64,000 bases of DNA, taken from the NCBI GenBank assembly GCA_017303755.1, contig JAFLBS010000003.1, forward strand, positions 310,001-374,000, written 5' to 3'. Below, one piece after another: positions 28,621 to 37,192 of this stretch. Position numbers and translations under genes: made by a program. Under the pieces are notes generated by a model that was not told the DNA's origin, made no database searches, and saw nothing but the letters and a program-made list of their open reading frames with translations. Source of the DNA: Flavobacteriales bacterium (lineage in GTDB: Bacteria > Bacteroidota > Bacteroidia > Flavobacteriales > Flavobacteriaceae). The stretch's first letter is position 1; each line of letters opens with the position of its first letter.

Positions 28621-29304
28621 TTAAAATATACCTTCATCGTTAAAACTGTAAAAACCATTTTCTGTAATGATAATGTGGTCTAACAAATTGACATCCAACT
28701 GTTGTGCCGCCAATTTGATTTTTTTGGTTACCTGAATATCTTGCTCGCTCGCCATAAGTTTGCCCGAAGGATGATTGTGGGTGAGTATAATTGCAGTCGC
28801 ATTGTGCTCGAAAACGGTTTTAAAAATCAATCGAACGTCTACAATTGTACCCGTTATTCCGCCTTTACTCAACTGCGATTTGTAAATTACTTTATTCGAA
28901 TTATTCAAATACAAAACCCAAAATTCCTCGTGCGGCAATTCGCCAATAATGGGTTGCATGATTTCAAAAACAGACTTACTAGAACTGATCTTACTGAGTT
29001 CGACAACATCTTCAGAACGACGTCTCCTTCCCAATTCTAATGCAGCAGCTATAGTTATCGCCTTCGCCTCGCCTATTCCTTTGAATTGAGTAAGTTGAGC
29101 AATGGATAATTTCCCGAGTTGATTTAAATTGTTGTTCGTAGAAGCAAGAATACGTTGACACAATTGAACGGCACTTTCATTGCGCGAACCCGAACCGATT
29201 AAAATAGCAAGTAGTTCAGAATCGGATAAAGTTGATTTGCCTTTGAGTAGAAATTTTTCGCGCGGACGGTCGTCTTCCGCCCATTGATTGATTGGTGTGT
29301 ACAT
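28621..29304 (-). CDS. radC: RadC-family JAB-domain protein
   Basis: RadC-type protein, 227 residues. N-terminal helix-hairpin-helix part (LTQFKGIGEAKAITIAAALE) and a C-terminal JAMM metalloprotease-like domain with THNHPSGKLMASEQD carrying the His/His/Asp metal ligands. The role of chromosomal RadC is still uncertain despite its DNA-repair name. Divergent from the DUF1287 gene. Confidence 0.92.
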   Translation of the reverse strand: MYTPINQWAEDDRPREKFLLKGKSTLSDSELLAILIGSGSRNESAVQLCQRILASTNNNLNQLGKLSIAQLTQFKGIGEAKAITIAAALELGRRRRSEDVVELSKISSSKSVFEIMQPIIGELPHEEFWVLYLNNSNKVIYKSQLSKGGITGTIVDVRLIFKTVFEHNATAIILTHNHPSGKLMASEQDIQVTKKIKLAAQQLDVNLLDHIIITENGFYSFNDEGIF

Positions 29305-29409
29305 AATTTATTGGCTTTTAGTCTAACAAAGAAACCAAATTTTATTGGTCAATCAAAATAAACAACATCAAAAACACGTTGTAACCCAAACTCTTTTAAA
29401 CCATTAACT

Positions 29410-30045
29410 ATGCTACGCATTTATACTCCACTTCTCATCTTAATTGTATTTCTAAGTTGTAAAAAAAGTGAAACTCCTTTGGTGATAAAAAACTCATCTG
29501 ACGTTACCGCAATAGAAAACCCAACTACTTTCGAAGAAAAACTTTCCAATGCAGCATTATCGATAATCGATGCGAGTATTGCGTATACGCCCGATTATAT
29601 TTCGATAAAATACCCCAACGGAGATGTGCCTGCAACTACTGGAGTGTGTTCGGATGTTGTTATACGTGCTTACAGAAAATTAGGAATCGATCTTCAAAAA
29701 GAAGTACATGAAGACATGAAAGCCAATTTCTCAAATTACCCAACTAAATGGGGTTTGAAGAAAACGGATACTAACATTGATCACCGAAGAGTTCCTAATT
29801 TAGAAGTTTTCTTCACTCGAAAAGGTAAAAAACTTACTGTTTCTGAAAATCCAAATGATTATAAAACGGGCGAATTAGTAACATGGATGATTGGTGATAA
29901 ACTTCCCCATATTGGAATCATCACTCATAAAAAATCAGCTGATGGCAAGCGTCCATTAATAGTTCATAATGTTGGTGGCGGTCAAGTTTTAGAAGATTGT
30001 TTATTCAACTATACAATTGTCGGTCATTTCAAATACATGAAATAA
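29410..30045 (+). CDS. DUF1287-family lipoprotein
   Basis: 211 residues with a short signal and lipobox (ILIVFLSC, Cys17). The body matches DUF1287: TTGVCSDVVIRAYRKLGIDL near residue 78, then DHRRVPNLEVFF, YKTGELVTWM, LPHIGIITH and VHNVGGG. The Cys in GVCSD and the His in PHIGI look like an NlpC/P60-type catalytic pair, so a cell-wall amidase or peptidase role is possible but unproven for the family. Confidence 0.75.
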   Translation: MLRIYTPLLILIVFLSCKKSETPLVIKNSSDVTAIENPTTFEEKLSNAALSIIDASIAYTPDYISIKYPNGDVPATTGVCSDVVIRAYRKLGIDLQKEVHEDMKANFSNYPTKWGLKKTDTNIDHRRVPNLEVFFTRKGKKLTVSENPNDYKTGELVTWMIGDKLPHIGIITHKKSADGKRPLIVHNVGGGQVLEDCLFNYTIVGHFKYMK

Positions 30046-30112
30046 AATTGCTAAACTGTAACATTTTAAATAATTTAGCTACTTACTTCATTATTCATTT
30101 AAAAGAACCATT

Positions 30113-30853
30113 ATGAAAAAATTATCCTTATTGTTAAAAACAGTAGTATTCTCCTTAATCTTTGTTAACGTTCAAGCACAAACAGCTGATGAAGTGGTAA
30201 ACAAATACATCGAAACCATTGGAGGGAAAGAAAAGTTAGAAAAACTAACAGGTTTAAAAATGGAAATGGTGGCCAATTATCAAGGTATGGAAATTCCAGT
30301 TGCAGTAACTACTACCAAAGATGGAAAAATGTTGGTTAAAGTTAATTTGATGGGAAAAGAAATGACGCAAGTGGCATTTGACGGAACTTCAGGTTGGTCA
30401 ACTAATATGATGACCATGAAAGCTGAAAAAATGACTACTGAAGATATTGATAACATGAAAAAATCGGCTGGAAAAGATTTTCCTGATCCGTTTTTAAACT
30501 ATAAAGACAAAGGATATGCTGTTGAATATGTTGGAAAAGAAACCAAAGAAGGAACAGAATGTCATAAAATTAAATTAACTAAAACTCCAGTTACAGTAAA
30601 TGGTGAAACAGTTGAAGATGTTACTTTTTACTACTTCGATACCGAAAATAATGTAATTGTATCAACTGAATCTGAAGTAAAAGAAGGTCCGATGAAAGGA
30701 CAAATGATGACATCTACTGCATCGAATTATCAAGAAGTAGAAGGAATTTATTATCCATTTACATTGAACCAATTCGGACAAGAAATGACCGTTAAAAAAA
30801 TCACTCTAAATCCTACTATCGATCCTAAAGAATTAGAGTTTAAAACTGAATAA
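30113..30853 (+). CDS. Secreted LolA-like (outer-membrane lipoprotein-sorting-type) protein
   Basis: 246 residues with signal peptide (to VQAQ). Starts with the frequent Bacteroidota pattern TADEVVNKYIETIGGKEKLEKL and continues as a half-barrel of antiparallel strands (EMVANYQGMEIPVAVTTT ... DGTSGWSTN). This is the LolA/LolB-like fold seen in many secreted flavobacterial proteins. Its 3' end is 12 nt before the BNR-repeat gene, so they are probably co-expressed; it may be an accessory or unrelated periplasmic carrier. Confidence 0.65.
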   Translation: MKKLSLLLKTVVFSLIFVNVQAQTADEVVNKYIETIGGKEKLEKLTGLKMEMVANYQGMEIPVAVTTTKDGKMLVKVNLMGKEMTQVAFDGTSGWSTNMMTMKAEKMTTEDIDNMKKSAGKDFPDPFLNYKDKGYAVEYVGKETKEGTECHKIKLTKTPVTVNGETVEDVTFYYFDTENNVIVSTESEVKEGPMKGQMMTSTASNYQEVEGIYYPFTLNQFGQEMTVKKITLNPTIDPKELEFKTE

Positions 30854-30865
30854 TCCGTTAGAATT

Positions 30866-33800
30866 ATGAGAAATTTTAAATACATAGCATTCGCCAGTTT
30901 AGTAACTCTAATGGCAAATGCTCAGGAAGATATTGTCTTAAAAGGAAAGGAATTATTTGGTGATCTTAGCGCACGACAAATTGGTCCAGCCATTATGAGT
31001 GGGCGAATTTCTGACATCGCTCAACATCCAACCAATAACCAAGTCATCTATGTTGGTGCCGCTGGTGGTGGCGTTTGGAAAAGTGGTGATGGTGGAGCAA
31101 GTTTCTCTCCGATGTTTGACAAACACAATCAATCCATTGGCTGTATTACGGTTGATCCTAATAAACCTGACAATGTAATTTGGGTTGGAACGGGCGAAAC
31201 GTGGACGCGAAATAGCGTATCTGCTGGAGATGGAATATACAAATCAACCGATGGTGGTCTGAACTGGACGAACATGGGTTTACCAAAATCGGATCGAATT
31301 TCTTCCATTGTAATTGACCCAAGAAATTCAGACAACGTTTGGGTTGGTGTTTTAGGAGCACTTTGGGGTGATAGCGACGAAAGAGGAATTTACAACTCAA
31401 AAGACGGAGGAAAAACGTGGAATAAAGTATACGGAATTGACAACAAAACAGGTTGTTCTGATTTAGTCATCGATCCAAAAAATCCAGATGTAATGTACGC
31501 CAGTTTCTGGGAATTCAGAAGAACGGCTTGGTCATTCAACTCAGGTGGATTGAATTCGTGTTTATTAAAAACAACTGACGGTGGAAAAACATGGAATAAA
31601 ATTCACACCGGATTTCCTTCTGGAAAATTAGGTAGAATTGCCATTGCTGTTGCGCCATCCAATCCAGATATTGTTTACAGCGTTTTGGAATGTGAAAAAG
31701 ACACTCAAAAAGGATTATACAAATCGACCGATGGTGGAAAAAACTGGAAACATTTAAATAGTGATTTTGCTTTAGTTGTGCGTCCTTTTTATTTTTCCCG
31801 AATTGTAGTAGATCCGAAAAATCCAGATATTGTTTACAAAGGTGGATTAAGTGGCTCAATCAGTCGCGATGGTGGTTTGACTTTTAAAAACCTAGGAAGC
31901 ATGCATGCCGATATTCATGATATTGCCATTGACATGAACGACACCAATAGAATTTATTGTGCTACTGATGGTGGTTTATACAGAAGCTGGAATAACGGAA
32001 GTACTTTGGATATTGTTCGCTGCTTACCCGTTTCTCAATTTTATCACATTAGTGTTGACGATGCTGAGCCTTATAACATTTATGGAGGTTTACAAGACAA
32101 TGGCTCTTGGTACGGACCAAGTAAAAGTGATGGCGGAATTGAAGCACGAGATTGGGAAAGTGTGGGCGCTGGAGACGGTTTTAGAGTATTAAAACATCCA
32201 ACCAAAAAAATTATTTACAGCGAAATGCAAGGTGCTGAAAATGTATGGCGTTATAATTTAGACACGAAAGAATTAAAAACGATTCAGCCTTTACAAGAAA
32301 AAGGGATGGCAAAATTGCGTTTCAATTGGAATACTCCTATTGTAACCGGAATTCACAATCCGGATCGTATTTATGCAGGAAGTCAGTTTGTTCATGTTTC
32401 AGACGATATGGGAGCAACTTGGAGAATCATTTCTCCTGATTTGACTACCAATAATCCTGCAAAATTAAATCAGGAAGATTCAGGTGGATTGTCTAAAGAT
32501 AATTCGGGTGCCGAAAATCACTGTACTTTATTTACCATTGCCGAATCTCCAAAAGACAAAAATGTGATTTGGGTAGGCACTGATGATGGAAATGTTCAAG
32601 TAACGCAAGACGGCGGAAAAACATGGGTAAATGTGACTGCCAACATTAAAGGTTTGCCTTTAAACACTTGGTGTTACCACATCGAAGCTAGTAATTTTAA
32701 TGCTGGAAGTGCGTATGCCGTTTTTGATGGTCATACTAAAAATGATTACCAAGCTTATGCGTTCAAAACAACTGACTTTGGTAAAACATGGACTTCGATT
32801 ATTACAAAAGATGTTGATGGATTTACACGCAGTTTGCAAGAAGATTACGTAAACGAAAATCTTTTGTTTTTAGGAACAGAAAAAGGATTGTACATCACAG
32901 TTGACGGCGGAAAAAACTGGTCGAAATTTGAAAACGAAATGCCAGCAGTTCCCGTTTTCTATCTTGATTTACATAAAAAAACCAATGATTTAGTGATGGC
33001 TACTCATGGTCGTGGAGTTATTATTTTGGATGATATTAGCATCTTAAGACAAGTAACTCAAGACGTGGTTAAAAAAGACGTTCATTTCTTCCAAACTAAA
33101 GCATTTCCTAAAATTGAAAACTCAAGTTTTGGTGGAACTGCTTCTGAATTAGAATTCGTTGGTCCCAACCCAAATGATGCAGCACAAATTGTATATTATT
33201 TGAAAAAGAGAAATACATTTGGTAAGATGGAACTCGAAATTCAAGACGCCAATGGTAAAAAAGTAGTTAAACTTCCTGCTGGTAATCAAAAGGGAATTAA
33301 CATTGTAACTTGGGCTTTCACCGAAAAAGGTCCAAAAGGTGCACAAGGAAAAACCATCGATTTTAGTGGTTTTACTACTCCACGCGCTCCTGCAGGAAAA
33401 TACAAAGCTATTTTAACCAAAGGAAAAGAAACCTACACTCACGAATTTGAGATTACAAATGATCCAAAGAGTGCTATTTCTATTGCTTCTCGCGATGAAC
33501 AATACAAAACTACTCGTATGTTATTTGACAAAGTACAAGAGTTAGCTTACATCGTATATCAAACAGATGAAATGATTAAAGTTTCGGATGAATTGGCGAC
33601 TAAAGTTCCGTCATTGAAAAAATCAAATACTAAAATTTCATCGGAATTGAATGCTTTGAAAAACAGTATGGTGGTTACTACTGGTGATAATTATGTTGCT
33701 TCAGCAGAAAAACAATTGAGAGAAAAATTAGGTGTAATTTATTCATCTGTAGCTGGGCAATTTGATGCTCCTTCTCCATCGCAAAAAGCAAATATTGAAA

Positions 33801-33940
33801 GTGTAATGGATGTATTCAACACGGCAAAAACCAAATTTGAAAGTTTAAAATCGAGTTATTTAACCAAATTAACCGATGCAGCAGCCAAAAATGGTGTAGC
33901 TTTTAAATTGAAAACAATGGAAGAGTTTTTGGCTGAATAA
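30866..33940 (+). CDS. Large secreted BNR/sortilin-like repeat protein
   Basis: 1024 residues with a signal peptide (to MANAQ). The first 720 residues are beta-propeller blades with many Asp-box motifs (YKSTDGGLNWTNMG, NSKDGGKTWNKV, TTDGGKTWNKI, VTQDGGKTWVNV), the VPS10/BNR type. A C-terminal part of about 270 residues combines a beta domain (MELEIQDANGKKVVKLPAGN) and helices. Similar proteins are widespread in Bacteroidota and often called glycosyl hydrolase or sortilin-like without proof of activity. It lacks a recognisable type IX sorting domain. Likely periplasmic or surface binding protein. Confidence 0.75.
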   Translation: MRNFKYIAFASLVTLMANAQEDIVLKGKELFGDLSARQIGPAIMSGRISDIAQHPTNNQVIYVGAAGGGVWKSGDGGASFSPMFDKHNQSIGCITVDPNKPDNVIWVGTGETWTRNSVSAGDGIYKSTDGGLNWTNMGLPKSDRISSIVIDPRNSDNVWVGVLGALWGDSDERGIYNSKDGGKTWNKVYGIDNKTGCSDLVIDPKNPDVMYASFWEFRRTAWSFNSGGLNSCLLKTTDGGKTWNKIHTGFPSGKLGRIAIAVAPSNPDIVYSVLECEKDTQKGLYKSTDGGKNWKHLNSDFALVVRPFYFSRIVVDPKNPDIVYKGGLSGSISRDGGLTFKNLGSMHADIHDIAIDMNDTNRIYCATDGGLYRSWNNGSTLDIVRCLPVSQFYHISVDDAEPYNIYGGLQDNGSWYGPSKSDGGIEARDWESVGAGDGFRVLKHPTKKIIYSEMQGAENVWRYNLDTKELKTIQPLQEKGMAKLRFNWNTPIVTGIHNPDRIYAGSQFVHVSDDMGATWRIISPDLTTNNPAKLNQEDSGGLSKDNSGAENHCTLFTIAESPKDKNVIWVGTDDGNVQVTQDGGKTWVNVTANIKGLPLNTWCYHIEASNFNAGSAYAVFDGHTKNDYQAYAFKTTDFGKTWTSIITKDVDGFTRSLQEDYVNENLLFLGTEKGLYITVDGGKNWSKFENEMPAVPVFYLDLHKKTNDLVMATHGRGVIILDDISILRQVTQDVVKKDVHFFQTKAFPKIENSSFGGTASELEFVGPNPNDAAQIVYYLKKRNTFGKMELEIQDANGKKVVKLPAGNQKGINIVTWAFTEKGPKGAQGKTIDFSGFTTPRAPAGKYKAILTKGKETYTHEFEITNDPKSAISIASRDEQYKTTRMLFDKVQELAYIVYQTDEMIKVSDELATKVPSLKKSNTKISSELNALKNSMVVTTGDNYVASAEKQLREKLGVIYSSVAGQFDAPSPSQKANIESVMDVFNTAKTKFESLKSSYLTKLTDAAAKNGVAFKLKTMEEFLAE

Positions 33941-33970
33941 GTTCAATTTTAAGAAAATCACCTTTAGTTT

Positions 33971-34039
33971 TTGTCACTCCGACGCAGGAGGAGTCTCATA
34001 ATCAATTTTGATGAGATTTCTCCTTCGTCGAAATGACAA
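33971..34039. repeat. REP-like palindrome of the TGTCATTTCGACGaAGGAGAAATCTC type
   Basis: Imperfect inverted repeat: TTGTCACTCCGACGCAGGAG with GAGTCTCAT on the left, and on the right the complement of TTGTCATTTCGACGAAGGAG with AAATCTCATC. Loop of about 10 nt. Lies between the convergent BNR gene and the metallo-beta-lactamase gene. The sequence resembles a palindromic repeat family frequent between genes in flavobacteria; it may also serve as a bidirectional terminator. Confidence 0.7.
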
Positions 34040-34051
34040 TATTGTCAACTT

Positions 34052-34780
34052 TTAATTGGAGTTCAATTTCAAATAGTTCTTAATTAATTGCAACGTATGC
34101 CACAATGATTTTTTACTTTTCCAACTTTGATGACCCGGAATAATGTGTTTTGGCTTTCGGAAAGTGTACAGTACTTTTTCTGTTGACGCTTTCCATTCGA
34201 TAACATTGGCATCGGATAAATTACCTAAATCAGTGGCTTCTGAACTTTTAATAAAACATCCTCCATACAAAATTTTTTCGTTTTCAAACCAAATTACGAT
34301 GTTATCTGGAGCGTGACCTTTACCAGGGTAAAACGTTTTAAAACTGTATTTCCCTACTTTAAAAACAGTGTCATTTTTGAATGTTGAACTCGGTCTTTTT
34401 TCACCGTAAACCACACATAAACTGTCGGTTTGCTTGGATGTATAGGTTGCAATTCCTTTAGAATTATAAATAGCAAGCGAACCTGTTCGGTCGTCATGAA
34501 AATGAGTCGCAATTGACATCACTACTTTTTTATTGTGTTTTTTGTAAATACTATCCAATAATGGCAATGCTTGATTGGTATCCCAAGGCGAATCAAACAA
34601 CACTACTCCATCGTTGGTTACTACATACATTCCGTTGGCAGCAACCAAACTATTCTTGAACAATTGAAACGTTTCATAAATATAAAAATCACCCGTAAGA
34701 TGTGTGATTTTTAGCGCAGTTGAATTTTGTCCCAATGAAAATTGAAAGAAAAACAAAAATATAAGAACCCACTTTTTCAT
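34052..34780 (-). CDS. Subclass B1 metallo-beta-lactamase
   Basis: Secreted zinc beta-lactamase of 242 residues with a signal peptide (to SLGQ). The metal ligands of class B1 are all present: THFHDDRTGSL (His, His, Asp), GKGHAPDNIVIW (His), LYGGCFIKSSEA (Cys) and IIPGHQSW (His). The three-ligand-His plus Asp/Cys/His set and the NLSDANVIEW segment are those of the flavobacterial chromosomal enzymes such as JOHN-1, IND and BlaB, which hydrolyse carbapenems. Substrate range is inferred from family only. Its ATG overlaps the stop of mpl by one base (TAATG), so expression is coupled to a muropeptide-recycling gene. Confidence 0.9.
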   Translation of the reverse strand: MKKWVLIFLFFFQFSLGQNSTALKITHLTGDFYIYETFQLFKNSLVAANGMYVVTNDGVVLFDSPWDTNQALPLLDSIYKKHNKKVVMSIATHFHDDRTGSLAIYNSKGIATYTSKQTDSLCVVYGEKRPSSTFKNDTVFKVGKYSFKTFYPGKGHAPDNIVIWFENEKILYGGCFIKSSEATDLGNLSDANVIEWKASTEKVLYTFRKPKHIIPGHQSWKSKKSLWHTLQLIKNYLKLNSN

Positions 34781-36135
34781 TACTCAATAAGCCCTTTTAC
34801 CTCATCAAAATTCAATCCACCATAATTTCCTGAACTCATCAAAAGCAAGGCTGAGTTTTCTAAGTTCTGTGAAAATAAGAAATTCTTAAAATCAGCTGGA
34901 TTAGTATAAATAATCAAATCGTCGCGTTGAAACGATTGAGCAATTTGCTCGTACGTTACTTCTTCTAATTGCTTAATTTTTACGGCATCGGGCGAATAAA
35001 AAACTACGGCAACATCGGCGGCATCAAGCGCACCTTGGTATTCTTTTAGAAATTCGGCGTTCAAACTACTGTACGTATGCAGTTCCAAACACGCAATTAA
35101 TTTTCGATCGGGATATTGATTTTTAACGGCTTTGGTAGTAGCCGAAACTTTACTCGGAGAATGCGCAAAATCTTTGTAAGCGACTTTTCCTTTTCCTTCG
35201 GCTATTTTTTCCAAACGTTTACTTGCGCCTTTAAAACTGGCTATGGCTTCGTAAAAATCGGCTTCATCAACACCCATATTTTGGCAAATCCATTTGGCTC
35301 CAGCTAAATTATTCAGATTGTGCGCACCAAACACTTCGATTGGCATTTGACCTTCGGGTGTATCAAGTAAGGTAACTCCGTTTTCAACCGAATAACTCGG
35401 TGTTTGATACGGAATTTTGCGAATAGCGTTGGTTGATTCTTCAGCTACATTTTTTACGGTTTCATCTTCTTCATTATAGACTAAAATTCCGCCTTTGGTA
35501 ATTTGATTCACAAAAATTTCAAATTGCTCAACGTAGTTTTCAAAAGTTGGAAACACATTGATATGATCCCACGCAATTCCAGACAATAAAGCAATATTGG
35601 GCTGATACAGATGAAATTTTGGGCGTCTATCAATAGGTGAAGACAAATATTCATCGCCTTCGAGAACTATAAAATCATTTTCATGAGTAAGATGTACCAT
35701 CGTGTCAAAACCTTCCAATTGTGCGCCAACCATATAATCCACTTCGATATTGTGATAATGCATCACGTGTAAAATCATCGAAGTGATGGTTGTTTTTCCG
35801 TGTGAACCACCAATTACGACGCGCGTTTTGGTTTTGGATTGTTCGTATAAAAATTCGGGATACGAATAAATTTTCAACCCTAATTCTTGTGCTTTCAACA
35901 ACTCCGGATTGTCTGCTTTAGCGTGCATTCCGAGAATTATGGCTTCAATATCGGCAGTTATTTTTTCGGGAAACCAGCCCATTTCTGTAGGCAGTAATCC
36001 TTTCTTTTCTAAACGGGATTTAGAAGGCTCAAAAATAGCGTCATCGCTTCCTGTAACTTGATATCCTTTGTTGTGTAATGCCAGCGCTAAATTGTGCATA
36101 GCTGCTCCGCCTATGGCTATGAAATGTGTTCTCAT
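34780..36135 (-). CDS. mpl: UDP-N-acetylmuramate:tripeptide ligase (Mpl)
   Basis: Mur-ligase of 451 residues. N-terminal dinucleotide-like fold HFIAIGGAAMHNLALALHNK, P-loop VVIGGSHGKTTITSM, the conserved EGDEYLSS and HINVFPTFENYVEQF segments and C-terminal domain with FAHSPSKVSATTKAV. Length and motifs fit Mpl, which reattaches recycled L-Ala-gamma-D-Glu-meso-DAP to UDP-MurNAc in the cytoplasm, rather than MurC. It is coupled to the beta-lactamase gene downstream. Upstream lie a tandem repeat array and the TPR gene in the same direction. Confidence 0.92.
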   Translation of the reverse strand: MRTHFIAIGGAAMHNLALALHNKGYQVTGSDDAIFEPSKSRLEKKGLLPTEMGWFPEKITADIEAIILGMHAKADNPELLKAQELGLKIYSYPEFLYEQSKTKTRVVIGGSHGKTTITSMILHVMHYHNIEVDYMVGAQLEGFDTMVHLTHENDFIVLEGDEYLSSPIDRRPKFHLYQPNIALLSGIAWDHINVFPTFENYVEQFEIFVNQITKGGILVYNEEDETVKNVAEESTNAIRKIPYQTPSYSVENGVTLLDTPEGQMPIEVFGAHNLNNLAGAKWICQNMGVDEADFYEAIASFKGASKRLEKIAEGKGKVAYKDFAHSPSKVSATTKAVKNQYPDRKLIACLELHTYSSLNAEFLKEYQGALDAADVAVVFYSPDAVKIKQLEEVTYEQIAQSFQRDDLIIYTNPADFKNFLFSQNLENSALLLMSSGNYGGLNFDEVKGLIE

Positions 36136-36150
36136 TTGTAGGGTTTAAAA

Positions 36151-36363
36151 GTTTAAGAGTTTGAAGGTTTAAGAGTTTGAAAGTTTAAGAGTTTGAAGGT
36201 TTAAGAGTTTAAAGGTTTAAGAGTTTAAAGGTTTAAGAGTTTAAAGGTTTAAGAGTTTAAAGTTGTTTACTCACAGAATTAAACAACATTAAACAACATT
36301 AAACAACATTAAACAACATTAAACAATTTTAAACCATCTTAAATCAACTTAAACTATCTTAAA
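36151..36363. repeat. Tandem repeat array between the TPR gene and mpl
   Basis: Two tracts. Seven head-to-tail copies of a 16-bp unit GTTTAAGAGTTTGAAG or GTTTAAGAGTTTAAAG fill 36151-36262, each unit itself a doubled 8-mer. After a 15-nt break come five copies of the 10-bp unit ATTAAACAAC (36278-36327) and then decaying 10-11 nt variants (TTTTAAACCATC, TTAAATCAAC) running to the TPR stop codon. Not a CRISPR: there are no spacers. The region is transcribed through if mpl is read from the TPR promoter. Confidence 0.9.
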
Positions 36364-37050
36364 TTATTTTTCAAATTGTTCTTTTAATTTATTTGCTTTC
36401 GTTTTGTCTTTGATTTTATTCAAATACAGATTATATAACTTCTGAAAAGTAGTTTTAGAATTGCCAATTTCGTGTGCTTTTTTGTAATTGGCTTCGGCTT
36501 TAGTGTTGCGTGAAAAATATTCATCAATATAGCCTTTTGCTAGATAACCATCTACTTTGGAAAGCAGCATAAGTTCGTCGGCGTATTTCTGAGCTTTCTT
36601 TTCACTTCCGCCCACAATTCCGGGCAGTTCAATGTACAACATCACTAAAGCCCAACGTGAATCGACGTGTTTGGCATCTAATTTTGCTGAAGTAAGAAAA
36701 GCCGTTTCAACATCGTCTATCAAACTAAGTGCTTTAAATTTATTCACTGATTTTGCTTTCATTCCCAAAGCACCGCCATATTTGTACCAATAATTGGCAC
36801 TTTTTGGATTGTGCTCTTTGAGTTTTTTATAGTGCGTTATGGCATCGTCCCATTTTTTTTGATGACCGGCAATGTCGCCCAAATATTCGATGGTTTTGTA
36901 ACTGCTAGGATTTGACTTTAAGAAATTTTCAAACAGCACTTTTGCTTGTTCAAATTTGTCTTGTTTGTATAATTTTTCAGCCTTTTCAAAATCGGTTTCA
37001 GCCTTTGCTTGAAAGGTTGTTAGAAGCACAAGAAGTAGCAGAAATCTCAT
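36364..37050 (-). CDS. TPR-repeat secreted protein
   Basis: 228 residues from the ATG at 37050 (a TTG at 37071 is rejected). Signal peptide MRFLLLLVLLTTFQAKA. The mature part is a run of tetratricopeptide-type helix pairs, for example YKQDKFEQAKVLFENFLKSN and KKWDDAITHYKKLKEHNPKS, ending in a basic helix. A periplasmic scaffold or partner-binding protein; partner unknown. It is directly upstream of mpl in the same orientation, separated by the repeat array that starts at its stop codon. Confidence 0.8.
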   Translation of the reverse strand: MRFLLLLVLLTTFQAKAETDFEKAEKLYKQDKFEQAKVLFENFLKSNPSSYKTIEYLGDIAGHQKKWDDAITHYKKLKEHNPKSANYWYKYGGALGMKAKSVNKFKALSLIDDVETAFLTSAKLDAKHVDSRWALVMLYIELPGIVGGSEKKAQKYADELMLLSKVDGYLAKGYIDEYFSRNTKAEANYKKAHEIGNSKTTFQKLYNLYLNKIKDKTKANKLKEQFEK

Positions 37051-37192
37051 AGTGTAATAAGTATTTTCCAAAAGTAAGAAAATGGTTTTTAGTTCGTTTT
37101 AATTTAACTAAAAAAATAATAAATTGTACAATATTTATAATTCTTCCCAACCTTTTTACCGAGGTACTACTCTATACAAGAAAGCTCTTATT

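Noticed and set aside
28621-29304. RadC gene as a mobile-element marker
   Set aside because: RadC proteins can ride on mobile elements, but no integrase, transposase or att-like repeat is nearby.
31129-31859. Antisense frames in the BNR-repeat gene
   Set aside because: Created by the repeated Asp-box codons; no conserved protein pattern.
36151-36327. Possible CRISPR array
   Set aside because: Units follow each other without spacers, are 16 or 10 nt long and lie next to no cas genes.
37124-37192. Upstream extension of the A2M protein
   Set aside because: It would hide the signal peptide, and the start at 37193 gives MKKIIFLLLLLTF.
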